DNA of 14,490 nucleotides from Deltaproteobacteria bacterium (GTDB lineage: Bacteria > Myxococcota_A > Polyangia > Polyangiales > Houyiibacteriaceae). Shown piece by piece: positions 7,263-14,490 of this stretch (the first letter of the stretch is position 1; every line of letters starts with the position of its first letter). Location: contig JAPUKT010000027.1 in assembly GCA_027295555.1 (NCBI GenBank), positions 1 to 14,490 of the forward strand, read 5' to 3'. The translations under genes and the position numbers were made by a program. The notes below the pieces were generated by a model, which had not been told where the DNA came from, searched no databases, and saw nothing but the letters and a program-made list of their open reading frames with translations.

Positions 7263-8327
7263 TTAGCTGGTCTTCGGCGGTGACGCATCCCGCTTGAGGA
7301 TCTCGCGAACCAATATGGTGGCATAGGAGCCTGCGGGCAGGGTGAAATCGAGGTCCACGGTATTGTCGCTCACAGACGCGCCTATTTTCGGCACTGAAAC
7401 GCGGACGAACCGTCGTGTCCCGGGGCCCACGCGTTTCCACTTCGCCAGGTGCTCCTGGGTTAATTCGATGCCTTTCAGGAGCGCTTCCTCGCGGGCGCGC
7501 GACTCGCTTTTTGGCCAACGCATTTTCGCGCCGAAGATCGGGCCCGTCGGGCTGATCTCCCACCGGTCCGCGCGCGCCTGCGCTTCCTCGAGGTCATCCT
7601 CGACGTCGAACAGTCCACCGGTGTCGTGTCGCTTCATCAGATCGCCTGGGTACACGCGGCCGAGCGCGCCGTTCTCGACGCGCTCCGCGACGCAGCGGTT
7701 GAAGAGCTCGGATTGGAGCGCGGACATCTCCAGCTTTCGGTTGAAGGCTTTGCGCGGTGGGCGGCTTCTGCCGAGCACCCACAGGAGCGCGCGGTCGGCG
7801 TTGTCACCGCCACGACCGAATCGTTGCTCTCCGTAATAGTTGGGAAGCCCCACGGTCTCGATCTGACTCAACACCCGGCGCATCCGATCGATTCCCGAGG
7901 GGTCGATTTTGCGAAGCCGAATATGGAAACGGTTTCCCCGGAGATGACCCGTGCGAAGCTTGTGCGGGTGTCGGGCGGCCTGCAGGACGCGAAGGCCTTC
8001 GAGCTCGAGCTCGAGCAGGCGTTCGGGGGGCACGCCGAAGAGGCTCACCCATTGACGCGTGACCGCGTGACGGTCTTTGAGCCCGGCCCAGCCGGCTCCG
8101 TTCGGATCGGCGCCGACCTGCTCGCAAAGCTGGCGCACCGCTTGGCGCGTCGTCAGATCGCGCTTCTCGATGAAAGCAAGGACGTGGTCGCCGGCGCCGG
8201 TCGGCGCGTACGCAGGTAGCTCCTCGACTTCGAAGTCTTCGGGCGTCGCGCGAAACTCCGCCTCTATGGGGGCGATGTCCGGGGTGAGGTAGGGAAGCTT
8301 CGTCACGCTCCGGTTCCTGTAGACCAT
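7263..8327 (-). CDS. truD: tRNA pseudouridine(13) synthase TruD
   Basis: From the ATG at 8325-8327 the protein has 354 residues, a normal length for TruD. The catalytic motif GLKDRHA holds the nucleophilic Asp85. Other family marks are the N-terminal YLTPD and PEDFEVEE, GNRFHIRLR, NYYGEQRFGRGG and the inserted TRUD domain in the middle. It isomerises U13 of certain tRNAs to pseudouridine in the cytoplasm. A longer open frame continues upstream to 8804 but overlaps the divergent hydrolase gene and has no TruD similarity. A GTG at codon 8 (8304-8306) has a better-placed AGGA and would widen the very tight divergent spacer, so it is a real alternative start. The gene heads the exbB-exbD-tonB series. 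Confidence 0.92.
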   Translation of the reverse strand: MVYRNRSVTKLPYLTPDIAPIEAEFRATPEDFEVEELPAYAPTGAGDHVLAFIEKRDLTTRQAVRQLCEQVGADPNGAGWAGLKDRHAVTRQWVSLFGVPPERLLELELEGLRVLQAARHPHKLRTGHLRGNRFHIRLRKIDPSGIDRMRRVLSQIETVGLPNYYGEQRFGRGGDNADRALLWVLGRSRPPRKAFNRKLEMSALQSELFNRCVAERVENGALGRVYPGDLMKRHDTGGLFDVEDDLEEAQARADRWEISPTGPIFGAKMRWPKSESRAREEALLKGIELTQEHLAKWKRVGPGTRRFVRVSVPKIGASVSDNTVDLDFTLPAGSYATILVREILKRDASPPKTS

Positions 8328-8354
8328 CGACCCGCGATTGGGTAGACAGCCGTT

Positions 8355-9455
8355 GTGGCGGACGATGTGTCGATGCGCATCGAGCGCACGCTTCGGGAGC
8401 AACTCGAGGCTGGCTGTGCGGAGGGGGTTTTCCCCGGTGCGAGCGCGTGCGTTGGCCTTTGGGAGGGCGGTGCTTGGACTTACGTCGAGGTCGGTTCGGG
8501 CAAGCTCGGAAAAGGCCTCCGCCCGGTTGCGGTCGATACGGTCTACGACCTCGCGTCGTTGACCAAGCCTTGGGTCGCCACCACTGCGCTTCGGCTCCAC
8601 CAGTCCGGGGTTTTTGCCCTCGACGCATCGGTCGCGGACCTGATTCCGGAAGCGCAGGACCTGCCGATCGGGGACCGCAATTGGGAAGAGGTGCTCAGCC
8701 ATCGCTCGGGGCTCGAGGCATGGGTAGCGTTCTACGAGTCGCTGCCGTTTGAGTCCGGGAGCGAGGCGGCGCGTGCGTGGGTGTTGGCCGAGCTTTTGCC
8801 GCATTGGGATCGAGGGACGGTCGGGAGCCCGGTCTATAGCGACCTCGGGTACATCCTCGTGGGGTTGGCGCTCGAGAGGGCTGCGGGCGCGCCGCTACGA
8901 GACTTGGTGAGCCGTGAAGTGTCCGCACCGCTCGGCCTCGACCACGAGGTGTTCTTCGGCGCCGCGCGCGGTGACCAAGAGTGGAAGACACACTGCGCGC
9001 CGACAGGATGGTCGGCGTGGCGCGCGCGGGAGCTTCGGGGCGAAGTGCACGACGACAACTGCGCCGCGCTGGGCGGGGTGGCAGGGCATGCCGGGATGTT
9101 TGGGCCAGCTCGTACAGTTGCGCGGTTCGGGGCGGCGCAGGTCAGCGCGTTACACGGTCGACTCGGGGCGCTCGACGAAGAGCTCGTCCAACATGCCATC
9201 CTCGCGCGTCCGGGCGGGACGCATCGGCTCGGATGGGACGGGAAGGCCGAGGACGAGAGCGCCGCGGGCTCGTTGATCGACGCGGATGCGTTCGGGCACC
9301 TCGGCTTCACCGGGACCTCGATTTGGTGTGACCCTCGGCGGCAATTGGTGACGGTCCTCCTCACCAACCGCGTCGCGGTCTCGGATGACAACGCGGCGAT
9401 ACGAAGGTTTCGCCCCGCCTTTCATGATGCGGTGATGCGCGCGTTCGACCGCTAG
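8355..9455 (+). CDS. Beta-lactamase-fold serine hydrolase (class C/esterase family)
   Basis: From GTG 8355 the protein has 366 residues, typical of the family. The active-site signature S68-L-T-K71 (SxxK) is in LASLTKPW. The second motif is Y161-S-D where class C enzymes have YxN, and the third is H315-L-G-F-T-G at the KTG position. HDDNCAALGGVAGHAGMFG (232-250) is a stretch typical of esterase-like and peptidase-like members. There is no signal peptide or lipobox, so a cytoplasmic hydrolase of esterase or peptidase type is more likely than a secreted beta-lactamase or cell-wall enzyme. An ATG at codon 7 (8373) is an alternative start; neither has a good ribosome site. It is divergent from truD across 27 bp and ends tail to tail with recD2. 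The substrate is unknown. Confidence 0.85.
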   Translation: MADDVSMRIERTLREQLEAGCAEGVFPGASACVGLWEGGAWTYVEVGSGKLGKGLRPVAVDTVYDLASLTKPWVATTALRLHQSGVFALDASVADLIPEAQDLPIGDRNWEEVLSHRSGLEAWVAFYESLPFESGSEAARAWVLAELLPHWDRGTVGSPVYSDLGYILVGLALERAAGAPLRDLVSREVSAPLGLDHEVFFGAARGDQEWKTHCAPTGWSAWRARELRGEVHDDNCAALGGVAGHAGMFGPARTVARFGAAQVSALHGRLGALDEELVQHAILARPGGTHRLGWDGKAEDESAAGSLIDADAFGHLGFTGTSIWCDPRRQLVTVLLTNRVAVSDDNAAIRRFRPAFHDAVMRAFDR

Positions 9456-11647
9456 GCGAGCGCATGAAGCCGCCCCAGCAGCCTCGAGTTGGTCTCGTAG
9501 CTCAGCGCGTTGCGGGCTGCGCGCGCCATGGCCTTGGGGTCGCCGACCATGACGACGAGCTTCTTGGCGCGGGTGAGGGCCGTGTACAAGAGCGCGCGGT
9601 TGAGCAGCACGAAGTGGGCGTTGTGCAGCACGATGACCGCGGCCGGGAACTCGCTCCCTTGGACCTTGTGAATGGTGCAGGCATACGCGAGCGAGATGGC
9701 GTCGAGGTCGTCGGCCTTGTACTGAACCTCGCGGCCGTCGAACACGACGTACGTGATGCCGCCTTCAATCTGTTTCACCTCGCCGAGATCGCCGTTGTAG
9801 ACGTCCTTGTCGTAGTCGTTGCGGAGCTGCATGACCTTGTCGCCCCGCCGGAACGCCATCGGGGTCGCGGTGTCCTGCTTTTCGGGGTTGAACACGTCTT
9901 GCAGCACCTCGTTGAGCTTGTGCGTGCCGAGCGGGCCTCGGCGCATGGGCGTCATCACTTGGACATCGGCAAGCGGGTCGAAACCGTAAGCCACCGACAT
10001 GCGCTTCAGCACCTGCACCAGCCGATCGATGACCGTGTCCGGATCGTTCGCCGAGATCAAGAAGAGGTCGCCTTCGCCCCGCGTCCCGGTCGGCGTCGGA
10101 TCCGGCATGTTGCCCTGCAGCACGGCGTGCGCGCCGCGGACGATGGCGCTTTCCTGGGCCTGCCGAAAGACTTCGTGGAGTCGAACGGTGGGGCAGATCT
10201 TCGATGCGATCAGGTCGCGCAGCGGTTGACCTGGACCGACGGGCGGGAGTTGGTCGACATCGCCCACGAGAACCACTGTGGAGGAGGGGGGAATCGCGGC
10301 CAAGAGCTGGGAGGCGAGTCGGATGTCGAGCATCGACGCCTCGTCGACCAAGATCAGCTCTGCGTCGATCGGCATCCGTTGGTCGCGATTGAAGCGTCCC
10401 GTGGCCGGGTTCCACTCGAGTAGGCGGTGGATCGTCTTGGCTTCGACCCCTGCAGCTTCGGAAAGTCGTTTCGCCGCGCGGCCGGTCGGCGCACACAAGG
10501 CCACGCGACGCTCCAACGCTTCGTGCGCCTGCACGATGGCGCGCACGGTCGTCGTCTTGCCGGTGCCCGGGCCACCGGTGAGCACCAGAAGGTGGGTTTC
10601 GAGGGACGCTGCGACCGCGCTTCGTTGCGTGTCGCTGAGATTCTCGTCGTGGGTTTTGACCGGCTGTTTCATTTTTGGACGATTCGCGAGCTCGGCCAAC
10701 GCATCGGCGACGAGGCGTTCGGCGCGATAGAGTGGCGGCGGATATACGGCTTCATCCTCGACGACGATCAAATCGCGGGCGCGCAGCTGCAGCAGGGCTT
10801 CGTCGAGGGCGTCCGACGGGACGTCGAGTTGCTCGAGACCGTCGTGGAGTTGTTGGCGCGTCGCGAATACGTGTCCTTCGTCGACGGCCTTACCGACCAG
10901 GTGAAGGACGCCGCCTTGCACCCTGCGGATGTCGTCGCCCGCGATCCCGAGCGCCTCTGCGATTCGATCGGCGGTGCGAAAACCGATCCCTCGAATCTGT
11001 TCCGCGACGATATACGGGTCGTCGCGGACGATGTGCGGCGCGTCGGCGCCGTACTTCCGCACGATGTCACGTGCGGTGGCAGGGCCCATCCCAAGCGCAT
11101 GGAGAAAGCTCATCGTCTCGGCCTCCACGCGGCGTTGTCGTACCGCTTCGGCGATCGATTGGGCGCGCTGACGGCCGATCCCGGGGACCTCGCGAAGCCG
11201 GGCGGACTGCGTCGCGATGACGTTGAGGGTGTCTTGCCCGAACTGCTCGACGAGGCGGGTCGCCAGTGCGGGTCCGATACCCGGAATCAGCCCCGACCCG
11301 AGATAGCGCATCATGCCCTGCTCGGTGGACGGAATCGTGGGGGTGAAGGAGGTGACGCGGAAACGGGGCCCGTACACGGCGTGTTGGGTCCACCGGCCCA
11401 CGAGGCGGACGTTCTCGCCCGGCGCTATCTGACCGAGGTCTCCAACCGCGGTTTGCCGGTCTGCGCCGGGGCCTTCGCCGTTCGAGGCGAGTCGAATTAC
11501 CGTGAAACGCCCGTCATCACTGCGAAAGAGGACATCCTCGACCACGCCCTCGATGACTTCTTCTCGACCGTTCGACCCCACGATGCGGGGCGAATCTACC
11601 AGCCCTTGCCGCGAAGTGCCCTCGAGTTGTGCTTTTCCTGGAAACAT
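9452..11647 (-). CDS. recD2: RecD2-type ATP-dependent DNA helicase (SF1B)
   Basis: This 731-residue protein has the size and layout of RecD2 (YrrC). An N-terminal OB-like domain begins near residue 29. Tandem helix-hairpin-helix motifs follow (LIPGIGPALATRL near 120-132, VPGIGRQRAQS near 154-164, GMGPATARDIV near 186-196, IRGIGFRTADRI near 218-229). The helicase core has Walker A G358-GPGTGK-T365, APTGRAAKRL 386-395, Walker B VDEASM 434-439, GDVDQLPPVG 462-471 and FRQ 494-496. The C-terminal UvrD-like half carries YACTIHKVQGSEF and YTALTRAKK. It is a 5'-to-3' helicase used in DNA repair independently of RecBC. The first ATG has no ribosome site, and about 28 residues before the first domain look unstructured, so the true start may be a later GTG. 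The last four bases overlap the end of the serine hydrolase gene. Confidence 0.93.
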   Translation of the reverse strand: MFPGKAQLEGTSRQGLVDSPRIVGSNGREEVIEGVVEDVLFRSDDGRFTVIRLASNGEGPGADRQTAVGDLGQIAPGENVRLVGRWTQHAVYGPRFRVTSFTPTIPSTEQGMMRYLGSGLIPGIGPALATRLVEQFGQDTLNVIATQSARLREVPGIGRQRAQSIAEAVRQRRVEAETMSFLHALGMGPATARDIVRKYGADAPHIVRDDPYIVAEQIRGIGFRTADRIAEALGIAGDDIRRVQGGVLHLVGKAVDEGHVFATRQQLHDGLEQLDVPSDALDEALLQLRARDLIVVEDEAVYPPPLYRAERLVADALAELANRPKMKQPVKTHDENLSDTQRSAVAASLETHLLVLTGGPGTGKTTTVRAIVQAHEALERRVALCAPTGRAAKRLSEAAGVEAKTIHRLLEWNPATGRFNRDQRMPIDAELILVDEASMLDIRLASQLLAAIPPSSTVVLVGDVDQLPPVGPGQPLRDLIASKICPTVRLHEVFRQAQESAIVRGAHAVLQGNMPDPTPTGTRGEGDLFLISANDPDTVIDRLVQVLKRMSVAYGFDPLADVQVMTPMRRGPLGTHKLNEVLQDVFNPEKQDTATPMAFRRGDKVMQLRNDYDKDVYNGDLGEVKQIEGGITYVVFDGREVQYKADDLDAISLAYACTIHKVQGSEFPAAVIVLHNAHFVLLNRALLYTALTRAKKLVVMVGDPKAMARAARNALSYETNSRLLGRLHALA

Positions 11648-11686
11648 CCATTAGGGTTAAAGTAGGCTACACGAGCCGGGAGACCG

Positions 11687-11890
11687 ATGGCGACTCAACC
11701 CAAGATGAGCGCCCCGATAGGCAGGGTGCGTATCAAGACCTCGGGCAAAAAGCCTGGAAGCGGCGACCGGTGGCGTTCGGCCGACCCATTGATCGAAGAG
11801 ACCACCGAGGGCGAAGAGGTCGGTGGCGGCGTCCGGCAGCCCCGATTCTATCCGTTTCCGCTCCGTTCGACTGGCGACGCCGAAGACTGA
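11687..11890 (+). CDS. Small protein of unknown function, upstream of the ParA-J-HTH gene
   Basis: This 67-residue frame starts with ATG behind a plausible ribosome site (GGGAG, about 4 bases upstream), uses GC-rich third positions and ends 54 bp before the next gene in the same direction. The protein is hydrophilic: a basic N-terminal half (KTSGKKPGSGDRWR), an acidic middle (EETTEGEE) and a Pro/Phe-containing tail (RFYPFPLR). It has no signal, membrane segment or domain that I recognise. A longer frame in another phase (11629-11916) overlaps it but starts inside recD2 and looks spurious. The promoter for this gene and the following ones should lie in the 39-bp gap to recD2 or inside its 5' end. 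I saw only an AT-rich patch there, with no clear -35/-10 pair. Confidence 0.5.
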   Translation: MATQPKMSAPIGRVRIKTSGKKPGSGDRWRSADPLIEETTEGEEVGGGVRQPRFYPFPLRSTGDAED

Positions 11891-11944
11891 GCGCCGTAGC
11901 GACTTTCGTTGCGTGATGATCTAACGGTTGGTAAGAGCGCTTCG

Positions 11945-13489
11945 ATGCGCCCGACCACGATCGCCATCCTCGGGGCCAAAGGCGGCGTTGGCACGTCGTT
12001 GTTCAGCGCCAACTTGGCGATCTACCTAGCGACCATCGGAAAGCGCGTTTTGGCGGTCGACGCCGATCCGGCGGGCTCGGACCTTCATTCCACGTTGGGG
12101 GTGGGTCCGCGGGTTGCGCCCTACATTGCACCGGCCCCTGCGTTTGGCGCCGAGGATGAGAGCTTGTTCGCCGGCACGGAGCTGGACGCGGAGATGGTCA
12201 ACACGCTGCCGCCACGCGAGCCCGTCGAGGGCCCGGTTCCGGGGCTGCATCTGATGGACAGTGGCCTAAGCGAGCCACACCGAGGCAGTGCTCGACGGAG
12301 CTCGCTGCGTGAGCTGCAGGGCCGACTCGCCAAGCAGGACGCGGATTTCGCGGTGGTGGACCTGGGCTCGACCACGACCGACGTGGCGGTTCGGTTTTGG
12401 TGCAACGCGGAGCATCGCCTTGCAGTGACGATGCCCGAGCCGAATGCGGTAACGGGCCTCTACAGGCTGGTTCGAAAAGCGTTTGCCCACGTGGTGCTCG
12501 AGAAGGTCGAGGACGAAGACGATCGAAACGTCCTTCACACCGCGTTTGCCAAGGCAGGTCAGACACCGATCCCAGCCGACATCGCGGCGTTGACGCAACG
12601 AGAGTCGCCCGCACTTGGTCGCGAGCTTCGCCACCAGATGAGCACTCTCGAGTTTGCGTTCATCGTGAACCAAGCGCGCCTTCGCGCCGACCTCGAGCTC
12701 GGCGATCAAATCGCCGTGGCCGTGCGCCGTCGCTTCGGGGTCCATCTGAAGTACCTCGGGTACGTCGAGCACGACGATGCGGTGCGGACGGCATCGCGCA
12801 AGCGTCGACCCCTGCTCCTCGAAAGTCCGGGAAGCCGCGCGAGCCGCAACATCGAAAAGATCGCACGTCGGCTCTTTGCCGCGCAGGAGAGCCGGCGAGA
12901 CCGCACACCGTGGCGCGAAGTGCCGGGGAATTCCCACTACGACCTGCTCGAGGTCGAACGTGGTGCCACCGACGAGGAGATTCGCCGCGCGTACAAACGG
13001 ATGTGCGCGGTATTCGACCCGGACAACATCGTGACCTTCGGCCTCTTCGACCAGGAGGGGCTCGAGGCAGTGCGGGCGCGGATCGACGAGGCCCATGATG
13101 TCCTTCTCGACCCCTCGCGCCGTCGGCCGTACGAAATCTCGGTCTTTCCTGAGCCGCCGGAAGCCGAGACCAAGGCCGAAGAGAACTCCATCCCAGCGGG
13201 GGAGCTTCCGCCGGCGCCGACGATCACGCCGGATACCGAGTTTTCGGGGGCGTTGCTCCGCGCCGTGCGGGAGTCGCAGGGGACGGGCCTCGAACAGATC
13301 AGCGAACGCACCAAGATCGGCATGAACTACCTTCGGTGCATCGAAGAAGACGAGTTCGACGAGCTTCCGGCCGCGGTGTACGTCCGCGGCTTCGTCACCG
13401 AGTTTGCGAAATGCTTGAAGCTCGACCCCGAGCAGGTGAGTCAGAGCTACTTGCGTCGTTATCGCGCACATCTCGAGGCCAAGGCGTGA
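11945..13489 (+). CDS. Three-domain protein: ParA/MinD-like ATPase, J-like domain, RodZ-like HTH
   Basis: From ATG 11945 (AAGAG about 7 bases upstream) the protein has 514 residues; a TTG twelve codons earlier is a weaker start. Residues 1 to about 320 are a ParA/MinD/FlhG-type fold: the P-loop region GAKGGVGTS (10-18), VDADPAGSD (38-46), a Walker-B-like FAVVDLGSTTTD and the late FlhG-like stretch with YLGYVEHDDAVRTA and RRPLLLESPGS. The signature Lys12 is kept, but the usual P-loop lysine is Thr17, as in CpaE/TadZ-like members. Residues about 331-395 form a J-like domain (HYDLLEVERGATDEEIRRAYKRM), with D358-P-D360 in place of HPD. Residues about 432-514 match the N-terminal HTH of RodZ (SERTKIGMNYLRCIEEDEFDELPAAVYVRGF), here at the C-terminus and with no membrane helix, so this is not RodZ. 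Likely a cytoplasmic positioning or regulatory factor; the function is unknown. It overlaps maf. Confidence 0.82.
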   Translation: MRPTTIAILGAKGGVGTSLFSANLAIYLATIGKRVLAVDADPAGSDLHSTLGVGPRVAPYIAPAPAFGAEDESLFAGTELDAEMVNTLPPREPVEGPVPGLHLMDSGLSEPHRGSARRSSLRELQGRLAKQDADFAVVDLGSTTTDVAVRFWCNAEHRLAVTMPEPNAVTGLYRLVRKAFAHVVLEKVEDEDDRNVLHTAFAKAGQTPIPADIAALTQRESPALGRELRHQMSTLEFAFIVNQARLRADLELGDQIAVAVRRRFGVHLKYLGYVEHDDAVRTASRKRRPLLLESPGSRASRNIEKIARRLFAAQESRRDRTPWREVPGNSHYDLLEVERGATDEEIRRAYKRMCAVFDPDNIVTFGLFDQEGLEAVRARIDEAHDVLLDPSRRRPYEISVFPEPPEAETKAEENSIPAGELPPAPTITPDTEFSGALLRAVRESQGTGLEQISERTKIGMNYLRCIEEDEFDELPAAVYVRGFVTEFAKCLKLDPEQVSQSYLRRYRAHLEAKA

Positions 13490-14085
13490 GCGCGGTCCCG
13501 CATCGGCTCGTCTTGGCGTCCGCTTCTCCGCGCCGCGCAGAGATTTTGGAGACCTTGGGGCTCACGTTCGAGGTGCATCCGAGCGGGGCAGACGAGACCG
13601 CGTTGGCCGTAGAAGACGACACTGCGTTCGTGCGCGCGGCCGCTCTCGCCAAGCTCACAGATGTGCTCGATGCGATTCACGATGCAGGGATCTTCGTTCT
13701 CGCTGCCGATACGGTGGTGTGTGTCGACGGGGAACGCTTAGGCCAGCCCGTCGACGACGACGATGCGCTTCGCATGCTCGGGCTCCTAGTTGGGCGCGAC
13801 CACGTCGTGCGCACGGCGGTAGTCCTCGGGAAGGCTGGCCACGGCGTGCTCGAATGTCGCGTCGTCGAAACGCGAGTGTGGTTTCGCGAGGCTGGTCTCG
13901 ACGAGCTCCGTCGGTACGTAGCGACCGGCGAGAGCCGCGACAAGGCGGGCGCCTACGGGGTGCAGGGCCTCGGGAGCGGCTTTGTCACCCGCCTCGAGGG
14001 ATCGTACACCAACGTCGTCGGGTTGCCGGCCGCCGAGGTGGTTGGCTTGCTCCTCGAGCACGGCGCGTTGGATCAATGGCCTTGA
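13486..14085 (+). CDS. maf: Maf family nucleoside triphosphate pyrophosphatase
   Basis: The GTG at 13486 overlaps the TGA of the previous gene (GTGA), giving 199 residues, the normal Maf length; the open frame upstream belongs to the previous gene's region. Family motifs are LASASPRRAEIL (10-21, with the phosphate-binding S12, S14 and R16-R17), LAADTVV with catalytic Asp75, and GESRDKAGAYGVQGLG followed by EGSYTNVVGLP. Maf proteins hydrolyse non-canonical or pyrimidine triphosphates such as dTTP and UTP to monophosphates and were first described as septum-formation inhibitors. The DKAGAYGVQG form suggests the YhdE-like (dTTP/UTP) branch rather than YceF. Translation is probably coupled to the ParA-J-HTH gene before it and to yggS after it. 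Confidence 0.9.
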   Translation: MSAVPHRLVLASASPRRAEILETLGLTFEVHPSGADETALAVEDDTAFVRAAALAKLTDVLDAIHDAGIFVLAADTVVCVDGERLGQPVDDDDALRMLGLLVGRDHVVRTAVVLGKAGHGVLECRVVETRVWFREAGLDELRRYVATGESRDKAGAYGVQGLGSGFVTRLEGSYTNVVGLPAAEVVGLLLEHGALDQWP

Positions 14086-14490
14086 GTCTCGACATCGTGG
14101 GCAACATCGATCGCGTCCGGGAGCGCATTGAGCGGGCGTGCGATCGCGCGGGCCGTGATCCGGGCTCGGTCGAGCTCGTCGCGGTGTCGAAAGCACACAC
14201 CGAAGAAAGCATTCGCGCTGCATATGGTGCGGGCCTCCGCGTCTTCGGGGAGAACTATGCCCAGGAGCTCGCAAAAAAAGCCGACGCCCTGCGCGACCTT
14301 CCGGGGCTTCGATGGCGCTTCATCGGTCATCTTCAGCGCAACAAGATCAAGCTCGTCGAACGCGCCCGGGCTACCGTCGACGCCCTCGACTCGATTCGGC
14401 TCGCCGAGGCCCTCTCGGCACGCGCCGAAGCCGGCGCCTACGAAACCGAGGTGTTGATTCAGGTCAACGTCGGCGAGGAAGCCCAGAAAT
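14076..14490 (+). CDS. yggS: YggS family pyridoxal 5'-phosphate homeostasis protein (partial, C-terminus beyond window)
   Basis: ATG 14076 lies inside the last codons of maf (10-bp overlap) and opens a frame that runs to the window edge, 138 codons. The sequence is the N-terminal half of the PLP-binding YggS/PROSC barrel: VAVSKAHT with PLP-binding Lys39, VFGENYAQE, WRFIGHLQRNK, ALDS and IQVNVGEEA. These proteins bind PLP without a known catalytic activity and keep free PLP and amino-acid pools balanced. In many bacteria yggS lies in envelope or division gene neighbourhoods (proC, yggT, sepF). Linkage with maf and a ParA-like gene fits that pattern. Confidence 0.92.
   Translation, partial: MALSLDIVGNIDRVRERIERACDRAGRDPGSVELVAVSKAHTEESIRAAYGAGLRVFGENYAQELAKKADALRDLPGLRWRFIGHLQRNKIKLVERARATVDALDSIRLAEALSARAEAGAYETEVLIQVNVGEEAQK

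Noticed and set aside
8319..8347. Two direct copies of GTAGAC (8319-8324 and 8342-8347) in the truD/hydrolase divergent region
   Set aside because: A six-base direct repeat 23 bp apart is too short to separate from chance, and no promoter elements align with it.
8328..8804. N-terminal extension of the truD frame to 8804
   Set aside because: It overlaps the divergent serine hydrolase gene and has no TruD similarity; the TruD domain starts near 8300.
8355..9455. Reading the serine hydrolase as a true antibiotic-resistance beta-lactamase
   Set aside because: There is no export signal, the YxN motif is YSD and KTG is replaced by HLG, which fits esterase/peptidase-like members better.
10427..11665. 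A 412-codon open frame on the + strand, antisense to recD2
   Set aside because: The recD2 helicase and HhH motifs fix the real frame; the antisense product has no recognisable features.
12266..13471. A 401-codon open frame on the - strand, antisense to the ParA-J-HTH gene
   Set aside because: The + strand frame has three recognisable domains in order; the reverse frame is a codon-bias shadow.

Overview
The window is GC-rich and gene-dense, with short intergenic gaps, many GTG starts and overlapping start/stop codons. I read it as a chromosomal segment of a member of the Myxococcota or old 'Deltaproteobacteria'. The pointers are an acidic 'DAGVD'-type linker in a lipoprotein, the compact exbB-exbD-tonB set and a ParA/MinD-J-HTH fusion protein. 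This assignment is inference. I saw no insertion sequence, tRNA, rRNA, CRISPR array or phage gene.

Left part (1-4566): a partial gene of unknown function runs leftwards. A 46-bp spacer carrying a perfect 8-bp inverted repeat separates it from a two-gene rightward operon. That operon encodes a saccharopine dehydrogenase and an antiquitin-type (ALDH7) aminoadipate-semialdehyde dehydrogenase, joined by an ATGA overlap. Together they would convert saccharopine to 2-aminoadipate, the core of the saccharopine route of lysine breakdown. A CapA-family metallophosphoesterase with a twin-arginine signal follows.

Middle part (4676-8327, leftward): truD (tRNA pseudouridine-13 synthase), exbB, exbD, tonB and an acidic lipoprotein lie in one direction with small gaps. 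exbB-exbD-tonB would form a complete proton-driven Ton motor that energises outer-membrane uptake. No TonB-dependent receptor is inside the window.

Right part (8355-14490): a beta-lactamase-fold serine hydrolase runs rightwards and meets recD2 (SF1 helicase) tail to tail, the two stop codons sharing one CTAG. Divergent from recD2 are a 67-residue protein of unknown function, then a roughly 514-residue protein with a ParA/MinD-like ATPase domain, a J-like domain and a C-terminal RodZ-like helix-turn-helix, then maf (nucleotide pyrophosphatase) and the start of yggS (PLP homeostasis protein). The last three overlap one another and look translationally coupled.

The most unusual object is the three-domain protein at 11945-13489. 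Both of its enzymatic or chaperone signatures are altered: the P-loop lysine is replaced by threonine and the J-domain HPD reads DPD. This suggests a regulatory or scaffold protein. Second are the lysine-catabolic operon with its operator-like dyad and the unknown divergent gene.
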